Source: Bifidobacteriaceae bacterium (GTDB taxonomy: Bacteria; Actinomycetota; Actinomycetes; Actinomycetales; WQXJ01). From it: a DNA stretch of 64,000 nt. Position numbers and translations under genes: made by a program. The notes under the pieces are model-generated. The model was not told where the DNA came from. It worked only from the letters and a program-made list of their open reading frames with translations, and made no database searches. Of this stretch, positions 28,956-38,967 are shown in pieces. The DNA is taken from assembly GCA_031267825.1 (NCBI GenBank), contig JAIRYJ010000036.1:1-64000 (forward strand), written 5' to 3'. How positions within the stretch are numbered: the first letter of the stretch is position 1; every line of letters begins with the position of its first letter.

Positions 28956-29722
28956 CGAACCTCGAATCCTGCCTCAGCTAACGCCTGTTTGACTTGGCTG
29001 ATGGTCAACTGACCAAAGTGAAAAACCGAGGCCGCTAGGACGGCATCGGCCCCGGAAGCCGCCGCCGCCGCGAAATCCGCTGGCTGACCGGCCCCACCCG
29101 AAGCGATCAAAGGCAATGAGACAGCCTGGCGGACGGCTTGAAGCATAGCCAAATCGAAGCCATTAGTGGTGCCATCAGCGTCCATCGAATTGAGCAAAAT
29201 CTCACCGGCCCCGAGTTCTTGGCCGATCCGGGCCCACTCTACGGCGTCCTGGGCCAGCCCACGCCGACCACCGTGGGTTGTTACCTGGTAGCCGGAAGGC
29301 GTGGCGAGGCCGTCGCGGCAGCGCCGCGCGTCAACCGACAACACCACCACTTGGCTGCCAAACCGGTCCGCGATCCGTTCAATCAAAGTCGGATCATCGA
29401 GGGCTGCCGTGTTAACCCCAACCTTGTCCGCTCCGGCCCGCAACAATCGGTCAACATCCTCCACCCGGCGGATCCCGCCCCCAACTGTTAACGGCACAAA
29501 CACCTCGTCAGCGGCGCGGCGCACAATCTCAACCATGATGTCGTGGCCAGCGGCTGAAGCCGAAACGTCAAGCAGTGTTATCTCATCGGCGCCCTCAGCG
29601 TCATAGCGGGCGGCCAGTTCGGCTGGGTCACCAGCGTCCCGCAAATCACGGAAATTGACGCCTTTAACAACCCGGCCGCCGTCCACGTCAAGGCACGGGA
29701 TGACGCGTAAAGCGACGCCCAC
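28952..29722 (-). CDS. hisF: Imidazole glycerol phosphate synthase cyclase subunit
   Basis: 256 residues from the second of two adjacent GTG codons (29722), which has AAAGGAG five bases upstream and aligns with the usual [12 protein letters not shown] start; the 39 residues upstream in the ORF track are not coding. Forms the imidazole ring with ammonia from HisH. Catalytic aspartates in [12 protein letters not shown] and [10 protein letters not shown] (normally D11 and D130) are present. HisH and HisA are not in the window. The gene follows pafA after 113 bp. Confidence 0.96.
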   Translation of the reverse strand: MGVALRVIPCLDVDGGRVVKGVNFRDLRDAGDPAELAARYDAEGADEITLLDVSASAAGHDIMVEIVRRAADEVFVPLTVGGGIRRVEDVDRLLRAGADKVGVNTAALDDPTLIERIADRFGSQVVVLSVDARRCRDGLATPSGYQVTTHGGRRGLAQDAVEWARIGQELGAGEILLNSMDADGTTNGFDLAMLQAVRQAVSLPLIASGGAGQPADFAAAAASGADAVLAASVFHFGQLTISQVKQALAEAGFEVR

Positions 29723-29835
29723 CACTGCTCCTTTCAGATACTCGCCGTCAGGCCGGACCAATCCACCGCTTAGGAGCCTACCGGCCGACGCAAACCGGCC
29801 CAGGTTAGATGATCGTCGGCTGGTGCGCGGCCAGT

Positions 29836-31263
29836 TCAAGCCGGTTGGTTGGCGGCTTGTTCCAGGATGCGGTCGAAGTCTGACAAGACGGCGGGCCCGT
29901 TCGCACTGGCGGCGCCGTCAGTGCGAACCAGTTGACCATCACCGGACAAGGCCGCCACTTGGTTGATCAGATCTAGAGCCGTCTGATCGCCCGGTTCAAG
30001 CGGATCAAGCAACACCACCGGCGGATATTCACCAAGTTTCAAGCGCGTCCAATCAGCACTGTAAGTCGATCCGGCCGCCCGGGCGGCCCTGACAAAACGC
30101 CCCCGTAGGTAGGCCCTAGTAGTTGGCGGTGGTTGAAGCACCGCTTTGGCAGCATCAAGCTGGTCAACGCCAGACCAGAGCAAATCGGCCGCCTCCAATT
30201 TGCCGCGCAGGCCGACCGGGCCGAGTTGATGGTAAGCCAGCGTCAAACGGATCACCTTCGGATCAGCCAAAGGCAAACCAGAACGTTCACGGTAACGCTC
30301 AATCAGACGTAACTTGGCTAACCAGTCAAGTTCAGTTTCCAGGCCCGCGAAATCAAGCCGCTCCCAGCCATCAACACAACGCCGCCACAAGCCGATTACC
30401 GCCGTGTCCTCGCCACAGGAGGCGACCTCATTGGCCGCCTCCAAGTAGGCCCGCTGGATCTCGACTGGTCTAACGGACCGGCCATCAGCTAGACGGACCG
30501 GCCGGGCTTGACGCCAACCGTGGGAAACCTCCCGGATCGCCCGGACCGGGTCAGCCAAAGCCCAAGCCTTGAAACTGTGACCCTCCCCGACCGCCCGGAT
30601 AACTAATGAAGTCGCACCGAAACGGAAAGCCGTGGCGGCCTGCGACATGTTCGAATCGCCAACGATCACATGCAACCGCCTAAAACGGTTACCGTCAGCG
30701 TGCGGCTCGTCACGGGTGTTGATCATTGGCCGGGCACGAGTTGTGGCCGCGCTGAGCGATTCAGAAATGTGATCAGCTCGGGCTGACAGAACATAACGCG
30801 CCCCAGACGGATTCACCTGAATCAAGCCAGCCCCAGCCACTAGCTGACGGGTCACAAGGAACGGGATCAGAGCTTGCGGCAAACTGACTGAGCCGCTGCG
30901 GGCGACCTGATAGTTCTCATGTGAACCGAAACTATGCCCAGCCGAATCAGAGTTGTTCTTGAACACCGCCACCTCGCGCCCTAAGCGCCCGGCGGCATGA
31001 TCAGCTAAAGCCCACATGATGCGGTCACCGGCCAAGTCTTGGGCCAGTAAATCAGCCAAAGAGGCGGACTCTGCCGTGGCGTATTCCGGGTGCGACCCAA
31101 CGTCAAGGTAAAGCCTGGCCCCAGCCGGTGTGAAGACATTAGTTGAACGCCCCCAAGCCACAACCGGGGCGAACATCTCACGAGCCACCTCGTCAGCCGT
31201 CAACGGTGGTGCCGCGACACCATATTCAGTCTCAATGCCGCGCACTCCGACTGACGGGCTCAC
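29836..31263 (-). CDS. pafA: Pup--protein ligase
   Basis: 475 residues. Joins deamidated Pup through its C-terminal glutamate to lysines of target proteins using ATP. The glutamine-synthetase-like fold is shown by [54 protein letters not shown] and [12 protein letters not shown], matching PafA rather than Dop, which has 'VDHAHPEY' and an extra loop. It starts with GTG in a 4-nt overlap with the prcA stop and ends the proteasome run. Confidence 0.96.
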   Translation of the reverse strand: MSPSVGVRGIETEYGVAAPPLTADEVAREMFAPVVAWGRSTNVFTPAGARLYLDVGSHPEYATAESASLADLLAQDLAGDRIMWALADHAAGRLGREVAVFKNNSDSAGHSFGSHENYQVARSGSVSLPQALIPFLVTRQLVAGAGLIQVNPSGARYVLSARADHISESLSAATTRARPMINTRDEPHADGNRFRRLHVIVGDSNMSQAATAFRFGATSLVIRAVGEGHSFKAWALADPVRAIREVSHGWRQARPVRLADGRSVRPVEIQRAYLEAANEVASCGEDTAVIGLWRRCVDGWERLDFAGLETELDWLAKLRLIERYRERSGLPLADPKVIRLTLAYHQLGPVGLRGKLEAADLLWSGVDQLDAAKAVLQPPPTTRAYLRGRFVRAARAAGSTYSADWTRLKLGEYPPVVLLDPLEPGDQTALDLINQVAALSGDGQLVRTDGAASANGPAVLSDFDRILEQAANQPA

Positions 31264-31913
31264 GGCAGTTCAGGTAACCGTTGGAAAGCCCGGCCAAGCT
31301 GGTGGCGCCGTAACAAGGCAACCTCAAAAGCCGCCTCAGCGCGGATCGGTTCAGCCAACGCCCGGCGAACCAACTGGCCAGCTTCAGCCAAACTCAGTCC
31401 ACTGCGCCAACCTTCAGCCAGCACCTGATGGGCTTCAACCGGAGCACCACCAAGAACCGCCCAAGGCAACTCGTCACTGACTGTACCGTCGAACGAAATA
31501 TGGAAGACGGCATCGGACACCTGGTCTGACCCAACCTGGCAAACCGCGACTTCCACCTCAAGCGGTTTAGGGTCACCCGTGAAAGCCGCCGCCACCGTCT
31601 GGGCGTAAGCTCCGGCCAAACCCCGAGCCGACACGTCCACCCTGTCGTAGGCGTAACCACGCAGGTCAGCGTAACGAATGCCAGCCACCCGGAGAGCTTC
31701 AAACTCTGACCATTTGCCAACCCCAGCGAAAGCCACCTTGTCGTAGATCTCGCTCAACTTATGTAACGCCCGCGAGGCGTTGCGGGCCGCCAACAGGACG
31801 CCATCGGCGGCCGATACCACCACCGCTGGTCGGCCACGATGAGCTCCCCGGCGGGCGAAATCAGCCCGATCTTTGATGATTTGTTCCTGCGGAACATAAA
31901 GCGGATATGTCAC
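31260..31913 (-). CDS. prcA: Proteasome alpha subunit
   Basis: 217 residues. Forms the outer rings and the gate of the 20S core. The opening MTYPLYVPQEQIIKDRADFARRG and the GYAYDRVDV stretch are diagnostic of actinobacterial PrcA. The C-terminal tail beyond the last strand is short compared with the mycobacterial protein. The last bases overlap pafA; prcB ends eight bases upstream. Confidence 0.96.
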   Translation of the reverse strand: MTYPLYVPQEQIIKDRADFARRGAHRGRPAVVVSAADGVLLAARNASRALHKLSEIYDKVAFAGVGKWSEFEALRVAGIRYADLRGYAYDRVDVSARGLAGAYAQTVAAAFTGDPKPLEVEVAVCQVGSDQVSDAVFHISFDGTVSDELPWAVLGGAPVEAHQVLAEGWRSGLSLAEAGQLVRRALAEPIRAEAAFEVALLRRHQLGRAFQRLPELP

Positions 31914-31921
31914 GGTAGTTC

Positions 31922-32731
31922 CTAGAGCTTGGCCAGTTCGGCGTCCGCGATCCGGCTGTAACCGCGGGCGTCAATCTTGGCGACAACTGGATAAATGGCC
32001 CGTTCCCGGTCCACCCCGCCAGTGCCGGTGTCATCATCAGCCGCGTCGTTTAAGGCCGTCAAAGCCGCCCGGATGGCGCCGCGGGCGCTGCCAGCTGGCC
32101 GGTACAGCTTCTTTAGAGAACCTTTAGCGAACACCGCGCCGGAGCCGGTCGCCGTGAAATGGCGTTCCTCATAGCTGCCACCCGTCACGTCATAGGAGAA
32201 AACCCGTCCGCGCGGTCCGGTCCGGTCCGGGCTGGTGTCCCAGCCCGCCAACAAGGGCACCACTGCCAGGCCGCGTAAGGCCAGGTCAAGTTGGGAACGC
32301 AAGATTGCGGCGAGACGGTTGGCTTTGCCTTGGAGGGATAGCGGGGCGCCTTCAATTTTCTCGTAATGTTCGAGTTCTAACTGGTACAACCTGACTAGTT
32401 GAATCGCCAGGCCCGCCACACCGGCCAAACCAACCGCTGTGTAGGCGTCAGCCGGGAAGACTTTCTCAATTTCACGGCTGGCGATCTGTTGGCCTATCGT
32501 GGCCCGCCGGTCACCCGCCATGATGACACCGTCACGGTAAGTCAAAGCCACAATTGTGGTGGCTTGAGGGGCGACTTGCCCGCCTGGAACCGCGCCAGCC
32601 CCACCAGTTAGGCCGGTCGACGATATGTGGCTAGCGGCCGAGTCAAAACCGAGCTGTTCAGGGGCTTCGCGCCTCAGAAAATCAATGAACGAGTTGCCAG
32701 GGCTGAAGTAGCCTGGCGTTAAGGCGCTCAT
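31922..32731 (-). CDS. prcB: Proteasome beta subunit
   Basis: 269 residues. Carries the proteolytic sites of the 20S core. Self-cleavage before T58 in TTIVALTYRDGV would remove a 57-residue propeptide and expose the N-terminal threonine nucleophile; the supporting Asp in AGDRRAT and the DDDTGTGG loop are present. The ATG overlaps the pup stop codon (ATGA), a coupling conserved in actinobacteria. Confidence 0.97.
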   Translation of the reverse strand: MSALTPGYFSPGNSFIDFLRREAPEQLGFDSAASHISSTGLTGGAGAVPGGQVAPQATTIVALTYRDGVIMAGDRRATIGQQIASREIEKVFPADAYTAVGLAGVAGLAIQLVRLYQLELEHYEKIEGAPLSLQGKANRLAAILRSQLDLALRGLAVVPLLAGWDTSPDRTGPRGRVFSYDVTGGSYEERHFTATGSGAVFAKGSLKKLYRPAGSARGAIRAALTALNDAADDDTGTGGVDRERAIYPVVAKIDARGYSRIADAELAKL

Positions 32732-32919
32732 TGCCCGCCTTTTTGGACAAATCCGCGGACAAAAGCGGCTGACGAATCTTCCAGCACCTCATCAATCTGG
32801 TCCAGGATGTCATCAATCATTTGGGTTTGGGTCTGGGTTTGGGCGGCGGGCGGCGGCGGGGGTGCGGCTGGTTCGTCATCATCGCGTGGGGGAAGGCCGC
32901 TGCGCCGGATCTGTTCCAT
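32728..32919 (-). CDS. pup: Prokaryotic ubiquitin-like protein Pup
   Basis: 63 residues. A degradation tag attached by PafA to lysines and recognised by the coiled coil of Arc/Mpa. The C-terminal half (DILDQIDEVLEDSSAAFVRGFVQKGGQ in outline) matches the family, and it ends in GGQ, so Dop must deamidate the last glutamine before ligation. The N-terminal half is unusual: PAAPPPPPAAQTQTQTQ replaces the usual acidic/polar stretch, but this region is disordered in all Pup proteins and helps start unfolding by Arc. 110 bp upstream separate it from the end of DUF3097. Confidence 0.96.
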   Translation of the reverse strand: MEQIRRSGLPPRDDDEPAAPPPPPAAQTQTQTQMIDDILDQIDEVLEDSSAAFVRGFVQKGGQ

Positions 32920-33029
32920 CGCTCAATCTTACGGCTCAAGGCGTGCGACTGGCTGATCTGACCACAACGCTTGCACGCATTGCCTGTCTGGGCGATCCTC
33001 TCAGGATCTCAGCTACTAGGCGATCCTGG

Positions 33030-33893
33030 TCAGGCCGTGGTTGTCACGAAGTCGATTAGTTCTTCGACCCGGCCAAGCAAGGCCGGGTCCAGGTCCTTAT
33101 AGCTTCTGACCGATCCGAGGATGCGCCGCCAGGCGGCGGCGATGTCAGTTTGGCTGGCGTGCGGCCAGCCTAAAGCCCGCAACACGCCGGTTTTCCAATC
33201 AGTTCCAGGCGGTACCTTAGGCCAGGCGGCCAGTCCGATCCGGCCCGGTTTGACCGCCTGCCAAACATCAACATAGGGGTGACCCAGAACCAGAATCGAA
33301 TCTGGTCCCCACTTGGCGGCCACCTGATGCCCGATGCGTTCCTCCTTCGAACCGGTGACCAAATGGTCAACCAACACACCGAGCCGGCCTTGCGGATTTG
33401 GGGCGAATTCCTCCGCCCGTTCCGCCAAATGGTCCACGCCGTCAAGCATTTCCACCACAACGCCTTCCAACGCCAGGTCATCGCCCCAGATCCGGGAAAC
33501 CAGTTCGGCGTCATGGCGGCCTTCAACCCAGATGCGTGACTCCCGGGCGACCCGCGCCCGTGCCCCAGCTACGGCCAATGATCCCGATGCCGTGACGGCG
33601 GGTTTGGCCCGGTCCGGCGGCACTGTCACGTCAGGGATCAAAATGACCGGCTGGCCGTCGATCAAGAACCCCGCCCCCATCCGGAAGGTGCGGACCCGAC
33701 CCCGGCGGTCTTCCAGCGCGACCACCAACATGCCACCAGATTTTTCGACCCGGATGACAGCACCGGTCCAGCCAGTTTCAGCGTCTTCCACGACTAAACC
33801 GATTTGGGCTCTAATTTTGGACGATGCCGTCAACTTGGGTTTGTGCGGATCGCGTGACAGTACGTCCCGGCCGTAGCGGTCCCATGTGGTCAT
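33030..33893 (-). CDS. DUF3097 protein in the Pup-proteasome locus
   Basis: 287 residues, function unknown. The central part IWVEGRHDAELVSRIWGDDL...EGVVVEMLDGVDHL followed by LGVLVDHLVTGSKEE looks like a TOPRIM-type glutamate plus D-x-x-x acidic pair, so a nucleic-acid-related role is possible (my inference). The N-terminal ~90 residues look like a small beta-barrel. It is 13 bp after dop and 110 bp before pup on the same strand, so it is probably expressed with the pupylation genes. In the usual actinobacterial order dop is followed directly by pup. Confidence 0.85.
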   Translation of the reverse strand: MTTWDRYGRDVLSRDPHKPKLTASSKIRAQIGLVVEDAETGWTGAVIRVEKSGGMLVVALEDRRGRVRTFRMGAGFLIDGQPVILIPDVTVPPDRAKPAVTASGSLAVAGARARVARESRIWVEGRHDAELVSRIWGDDLALEGVVVEMLDGVDHLAERAEEFAPNPQGRLGVLVDHLVTGSKEERIGHQVAAKWGPDSILVLGHPYVDVWQAVKPGRIGLAAWPKVPPGTDWKTGVLRALGWPHASQTDIAAAWRRILGSVRSYKDLDPALLGRVEELIDFVTTTA

Positions 33894-33906
33894 TTACCAG
33901 CGCCTG

Positions 33907-35532
33907 TCATCTACCGCTACCCCCAGGGGATCCCCAGTCTTCTAACTTGGCGGCCAGACCGGCCGCCAAGGCCGGGGCTGAGGTGGCGGCCTCCAATAAT
34001 TGGCTGGCTTGTGAGCGGCGGCCCGCCAGCGGATCACTCAAGCCAATGGTGGCCGAGCCACCGGCCCAAGCTAGGGTCAAGCTGTCCCAGTTGGCGGCTG
34101 TGACCGCTTGCGGGAACCGCCGCAGTGTTTCGCCTTTGACATACGCCCTGGTTGATTCGGGTGGGTGATCAACCGCCCAGGCCACCTCAGTGTCACTGAA
34201 CAGACGCTCCACCGCGCCGGTCGCTTCCACCCGGCTGAACAGTGATGTGGCCGGATCGACCGCTGTCCATTTGATGTCAGCCGCCCGCAGTTTCGCGGCC
34301 GACCAATCCAACTGGTGCCGCATCCTCAACGAGTCAAGCAGCCGGTATTTGGCTAGCCACTCGACTTGTCCGGCGGCCTCAGATGGGTCATTTTCGAGGT
34401 TGTCAAGCAGGTTGGACCAGCGTTCAAGCAGGTCAAGCGCCTCAAGCCTGGCGTGATTCGGATCGGTTGCGCCGAGCCACCGCTTTAGTCTTGTGGCGAC
34501 GAAGTCCCGGTAACGCCGTTGCAGGTCAACCGCCCGGGCTTGGCCGCCGTTCTTCAAGGGGAGCTTGTTCATCAGGTCAAGATCACGGCTGACTTCCTGG
34601 AACGCTGTCACCGGTGAAACTAAAGTTGTGCCGGTGATCAGTTCGGTTGGATCGCCGTTTGAAGCTAAGGCGCGCAACACCAGACCGGTCACCCCGAGCC
34701 GGACATAGGTCGCCGAATCCATCATGGTGGCATCCCCGGCGATGATGTGCAGCCGCCGCCAACGTGACGGATCAGCGTGCGGCTCATCCCGGGTGTTGAC
34801 TATTGGACGGTTCAAAGTCGTTTCCAGGCCAGTCTCAGCTTCAATAAAATCGGCTCGCTGGCTGAGTTGGAAACCCGCTCGCTGGCTGCGCTGACCCAAA
34901 CCAACCCGGCCCGACCCGGTGAAAATCTGGCGCGTCACCAGGAACGGCGTCAAGCCGGCGACTAGCTGATCCCATTGCGAGCGACGTGGCACTAGATAGT
35001 TTTCGTGAGTGCCGTAGGAGGCGCCTTGGCCGTCAGTGTTGTTCTTGTATAGGCGGACAGGCCGGCCAGTCTCAGCCAAGGTGGCAGCCGCCGCGGCCAT
35101 GATCATTTGACCGGCCCTGTCCCACAGCGCCGCTTCACGGGCGGTGGCCGTCTCCGGCGTGGCGTATTCCGGGTGAGCATGATCGACATACAACCGGGCG
35201 CCGTTAACTAGCAGGGCACCACCCGGACCTAGCCGGACGGCATCGTCCCGGAATGGCTGCCCCACCCGACTGGCCCGCCCGGGCTGACCCTCCTGACCGG
35301 ACTGGACAGCGCCGGGCCTGTCGGTCAACAACGACGGATGAGCCGCCGCCCGGTCAAGCCGGAAGCCGCGCGCGTCATTCAGCGGGTCTTCAGCCCGGAA
35401 ATCCCACGGCGCGACCCGTCCATCCTGGGTCGCCTTATAAGCCGCCACCACCCAACTCGACAACAAGACCGAATTATTCGACGGGCCTAGAACGCCATAT
35501 TCCGTTTCAATCCCGAAAACCAAATCAGCCAC
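33907..35532 (-). CDS. dop: Pup deamidase/depupylase
   Basis: 541 residues, slightly longer than most Dop proteins. Converts the C-terminal glutamine of Pup to glutamate and also removes Pup from substrates. [59 protein letters not shown] and RLHIIAGDATM identify Dop. The Dop-specific loop between RGFRLDRAAA and NGARLY is about 50 residues here and rich in G/Q/R, which accounts for the extra length. It starts at GTG, 35 bp after arc. Confidence 0.95.
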   Translation of the reverse strand: MADLVFGIETEYGVLGPSNNSVLLSSWVVAAYKATQDGRVAPWDFRAEDPLNDARGFRLDRAAAHPSLLTDRPGAVQSGQEGQPGRASRVGQPFRDDAVRLGPGGALLVNGARLYVDHAHPEYATPETATAREAALWDRAGQMIMAAAAATLAETGRPVRLYKNNTDGQGASYGTHENYLVPRRSQWDQLVAGLTPFLVTRQIFTGSGRVGLGQRSQRAGFQLSQRADFIEAETGLETTLNRPIVNTRDEPHADPSRWRRLHIIAGDATMMDSATYVRLGVTGLVLRALASNGDPTELITGTTLVSPVTAFQEVSRDLDLMNKLPLKNGGQARAVDLQRRYRDFVATRLKRWLGATDPNHARLEALDLLERWSNLLDNLENDPSEAAGQVEWLAKYRLLDSLRMRHQLDWSAAKLRAADIKWTAVDPATSLFSRVEATGAVERLFSDTEVAWAVDHPPESTRAYVKGETLRRFPQAVTAANWDSLTLAWAGGSATIGLSDPLAGRRSQASQLLEAATSAPALAAGLAAKLEDWGSPGGSGR

Positions 35533-35567
35533 GCTGGACCACTCTCAGCCAACCGCGGGACGCCAGC

Positions 35568-37124
35568 TCACAATTCAACTTGGCGGCCCCCGGAAGCCAA
35601 CGTCCGCATGAAAACAATCGGTTCACCTTTACGGCCAGAAACCTTAGCCCAATCATCAGGATTAGTCGTGCCAGGCAGATCCTCGTTCTCGGCGAACTCC
35701 GCCTCAACACCGGCCAGCAGATGACCAGTTGTGATACCGCGCTGACCATCATCGAGCAGCGCTTTAATGGCCGACTTCTTGGCCCGGTCAACAATGTTGC
35801 GGATCATCGCACCAGAAACAAAATCCTGATAATAGAGTGTCTCGCGGTCCCCCGATTCATAGGTCACCTCAAGGAACTCGTTGCGCGGGGTCGCCGAATA
35901 CATCCGTTCAACACAAGCCGCGATCATCGCCTCAGTTGTCTCACCTGGCGCTAACGGCAGATCAGGCCGCAGATACTTCGATAAAATGTCGGCCGCACCC
36001 GCCGCGTCAGGCCGTTCAATTTTGATCTTGACGTCTAACCGGCCGGGCCGCAGAATCGCCGGGTCAATCATGTCTTCACGGTTGGAAGCGCCAATCACAA
36101 TCACATTACCGAGCGATTCAACGCCGTCGATTTCCGCTAAGAGCTGCGGCACTACCGTGGTTTCAACGTCACTTGAAACACCTGTTCCACGGGTCCGGAA
36201 AAGTGACTCCATTTCATCAAAGAACACCACAACAGCCCCACCAGCTTGGGCTTTGTCACGCGCCCGGCCAAAGATCGCCCTGATTTGACGTTCTGTTTCA
36301 CCAACAAACTTGTTCAACAGTTCAGGGCCCTTAATATTGAGGAAAACCGCCTTAGTGGCGTCATCACCAGCCAAAGACCGGGCCACCGCTTTGGCGATCA
36401 GCGTCTTGCCGCAACCTGGCGGGCCGTACAACAGCACCCCTTTAGGGGCCCGCAACTGATGTTCACGGAAAAGCCCTGGATGGCGGAAAGGCAACTCGAC
36501 GGCGTCACGCATTTGGCTGATCTGAGCCGCCAGGCCGCCAATGTCTTGATAGGTGACATCAGAAACATCTTCGACCGCCAAGTCTTCGGCGTGGGAGCGG
36601 GCGACAACCTCGAAAGCGAAACCAGAACGCAAATCGACCGCCAAGGCGTCACCGGGCCGCAACCGGACGCCCTTGAGTGACCCGGCCCGGCGAAGGACGA
36701 ACTCTTCCTCAGCCCGGCCGCGCACAATCAGGCGATCCTCAGACAAGGTCTCATAGAAGGTGGCGACCTCGCCGGTGCGTTCAAACCCACCGGCGCCGAT
36801 CAACGCCATTGTTTGACTCAAGGCGACTGTCTGGCCCGGCATCAGCGCCGCCCGGTTGACCTCCGGGCCCGCCCCGACCCGCAGACGCCGACCCTGCTGG
36901 ATGACGTCAGCCGAACCGTCATCATTCCATCGCAGGAACAAGGCGTAACCGCCAGGCGGTTGCGACAAGCTGGTCACCTGTTGACGAGCTTCAGCTAGTT
37001 GTTGCCGGGCGCTGACCAGGGATTGCGTCAGCCGCCGGTTTTTCTCCTCAAGTGCCGCCGCCCGCGCCGCTTGGCGGTCGTAAGGGCTTTCATCAGGCAC
37101 GCCATCAAGGCTAGCGCTGACCAC
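35568..37124 (-). CDS. arc: Proteasome-associated AAA ATPase (ARC/Mpa)
   Basis: 518 residues. A hexameric unfoldase that recognises Pup and feeds the 20S core. An N-terminal coiled coil (about 16-53) is followed by two OB-like domains, then one AAA module with Walker A GPPGCGKT (234-241) and Walker B VVVFFDE (298-304), and the C-terminal helical domain. The protein ends ...GGRQVEL, without the QYL C-terminal motif that Mpa uses to dock on and open the core. A GTG start overlaps the rsmB end by 14 nt, tying it to the fmt-rsmB operon. Confidence 0.95.
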   Translation of the reverse strand: MVSASLDGVPDESPYDRQAARAAALEEKNRRLTQSLVSARQQLAEARQQVTSLSQPPGGYALFLRWNDDGSADVIQQGRRLRVGAGPEVNRAALMPGQTVALSQTMALIGAGGFERTGEVATFYETLSEDRLIVRGRAEEEFVLRRAGSLKGVRLRPGDALAVDLRSGFAFEVVARSHAEDLAVEDVSDVTYQDIGGLAAQISQMRDAVELPFRHPGLFREHQLRAPKGVLLYGPPGCGKTLIAKAVARSLAGDDATKAVFLNIKGPELLNKFVGETERQIRAIFGRARDKAQAGGAVVVFFDEMESLFRTRGTGVSSDVETTVVPQLLAEIDGVESLGNVIVIGASNREDMIDPAILRPGRLDVKIKIERPDAAGAADILSKYLRPDLPLAPGETTEAMIAACVERMYSATPRNEFLEVTYESGDRETLYYQDFVSGAMIRNIVDRAKKSAIKALLDDGQRGITTGHLLAGVEAEFAENEDLPGTTNPDDWAKVSGRKGEPIVFMRTLASGGRQVEL

Positions 37125-38967
37125 TGGAAGAGTCGGTCTCCACTCGCCGGATCAACGCCAGAAACATCGCGTCAGTGCCGTGCCGGTCTGTCCAAAGCTG
37201 CATCATGCCGTCCTGCCCAACCGAATCCGCTGGAATCAGATCAATGGTCCTTGCGTCTATCAGGGTCGCATCCTGGCTGGATCGCAAGACGTCCTCCACT
37301 ACCAGTCGGGTTTCAGCCAGATGCGGCGAACACGTCGCGTAGGCCACCACCCCGCCTGGGCGGGTCAGTTTCAGACCAGCCCTCAACAGGTCGCGTTGCA
37401 GCGGACCCAAGGTGGCTAGATCGGCTGGTGCGTGCCGCCAGCGCGCTTCCGGCCGACGCCGTAAAGCACCCAGGCCAGTGCATGGCACATCCACCAATAC
37501 ACGGTCGAACTGTCCGGTCACCTCACGTCCGTCAAGTTCGGTTACAGTCACCGTGTCATCTAGTTGTTTGACCGCTTGGCGAACCAAGTCCGCCCGGTGT
37601 GGCAGTGGTTCGTTAGCTGTCAGGTGGGCACCTCGCTGGCGGGCTATGCCGCCTAACAGCCCGGCTTTGCCGCCTGGCCCGGCGCAAAGGTCAAGCCAGG
37701 CGCCTTGATCGTCTTCGACTGGGGTTTGCGCCAAAGCCCAAACAACAAGCTGGGAGCCTTCGTCTTGGACGGCGGCCTGGCCGTGGCGGACGGCCAGCAG
37801 GTCGCCGGGGGCACCGCGTGGCATGGTGATAGCCGACTCGGTTAGTTGTCCGATTACGCCAGTGCGTTTAGTCAAAGCCTCAATTTGGGCTGCCAGGGCG
37901 TCACGCGTTATCAGTGTTGGCCGGGCCGCCAGCGTGATGGCGGGTTGGGTGTTAGCACTGGCCAGGACGGCGATCAGGTCTGACACGTCGCGCCCAGCCC
38001 CGATCATGGCTTGACGTAACGTCCGGACCACCCAAGCGGGCTGAGAGTAGCGAATCGCTAGGACTTCGAGTGAATCATCGTCTGGGGGTGCGACCTGTTC
38101 CAGCAGTGTCTGATACGGGCCTTCTGTCAGTGCTCGCAGAATGGCGTTGATGAATCCGGCGGACCCGCTGCCGACGGTTTCGCGGGCCAGGCCAACGGTT
38201 TCGCCGACGGCCGCGTGATCTGGTACCCGCATGGCGGCAATCTGGTGTGCTCCGAGGCGCAGAACATCCCGCACTGGCGGGTCGATCGTGTCCCGGCCAG
38301 CCACTAGGTCAATCACGGCGTCATACTGGCCTTGGAGGCGGATTGTTCCGTAGGCCAATTCAGTGGCGAAGGCGGCGTCCCTCCCGTGGATGTCACGCTG
38401 TGCCAGCATTTTCGGCAGTGTCAGGTTGGCGTAAGCCCCGTCCGCCACCGCTCTGAGCAGGTCAAAGGCGGCCCGGCGGACCGGGTCAGCACCATATTGG
38501 CGGTCACTTGACCATTGACCGCCGCTCCTGCCATCGCGACTGCCGCCACGGTCATCCCGATCACGCCACGGCCTCTGACCACCGCTTCCACCATCGCGAC
38601 TGCCGCCACGGTCATCCCGGTCACGCCACGGCCGCCCGCCACCGTCATCCCGATCACGCCGCGGCCGCTGGCCACCATCTCGCCCGCCACCACGGTCGCC
38701 TCTCTGCCCGTCGCGGTCACGCCACGGCCTTTGACCGCCGCTTCCACCATCGCGACTGCCACCACGGTCATCCCGATCACGCCACGGCCGCCCGCCACGG
38801 TCATCCCGGTCACGCCACGGCCTTTGACCACCATCCCGATCACGCCACGGCCGCCCGCCACCATCGGGTTCAGGCGTACGCGCCTCGTCCGCTTTGCGGG
38901 CCTCGGCCCGCCCAGTTACACCCTCACCGGACTGCGTAGAATCGGCCGGCCTCTCATCTTCACTCAT
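37111..38967 (-). CDS. rsmB: 16S rRNA m5C967 methyltransferase with Arg/Asp/Gly-repeat N-terminal extension
   Basis: 618 residues from the ATG at 38967, which overlaps the fmt stop codon (TGATG). The N-terminal ~155 residues carry six RPWRDRD units and one RPRRDRD within GGQ/RGG/GGS spacers and are surely disordered. Then come a NusB-like RNA-binding domain ([13 protein letters not shown] onward) and a Fmu/NSUN methyltransferase domain with SAM motif [14 protein letters not shown], catalytic [19 protein letters not shown] and the second cysteine in YATCSPHL. It methylates C967 of 16S rRNA using SAM. Confidence 0.93.
   Translation of the reverse strand: MSEDERPADSTQSGEGVTGRAEARKADEARTPEPDGGGRPWRDRDGGQRPWRDRDDRGGRPWRDRDDRGGSRDGGSGGQRPWRDRDGQRGDRGGGRDGGQRPRRDRDDGGGRPWRDRDDRGGSRDGGSGGQRPWRDRDDRGGSRDGRSGGQWSSDRQYGADPVRRAAFDLLRAVADGAYANLTLPKMLAQRDIHGRDAAFATELAYGTIRLQGQYDAVIDLVAGRDTIDPPVRDVLRLGAHQIAAMRVPDHAAVGETVGLARETVGSGSAGFINAILRALTEGPYQTLLEQVAPPDDDSLEVLAIRYSQPAWVVRTLRQAMIGAGRDVSDLIAVLASANTQPAITLAARPTLITRDALAAQIEALTKRTGVIGQLTESAITMPRGAPGDLLAVRHGQAAVQDEGSQLVVWALAQTPVEDDQGAWLDLCAGPGGKAGLLGGIARQRGAHLTANEPLPHRADLVRQAVKQLDDTVTVTELDGREVTGQFDRVLVDVPCTGLGALRRRPEARWRHAPADLATLGPLQRDLLRAGLKLTRPGGVVAYATCSPHLAETRLVVEDVLRSSQDATLIDARTIDLIPADSVGQDGMMQLWTDRHGTDAMFLALIRRVETDSSSGQR
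38511..38862 (-). repeat. In-frame tandem repeat encoding RPWRDRD units in rsmB
   Basis: A recurring block close to GGTCATCCCGATCACGCCACGGCC on the plus strand, present about seven times with variable spacers inside rsmB. All units stay in frame and encode R-P-W-R-D-R-D plus glycine-rich linkers. Confidence 0.85.

Noticed and set aside
38508-38939. CRISPR-like regular repeats
   Set aside because: The repeats are in frame inside rsmB, encode RPWRDRD units and lack unique spacers of constant length.
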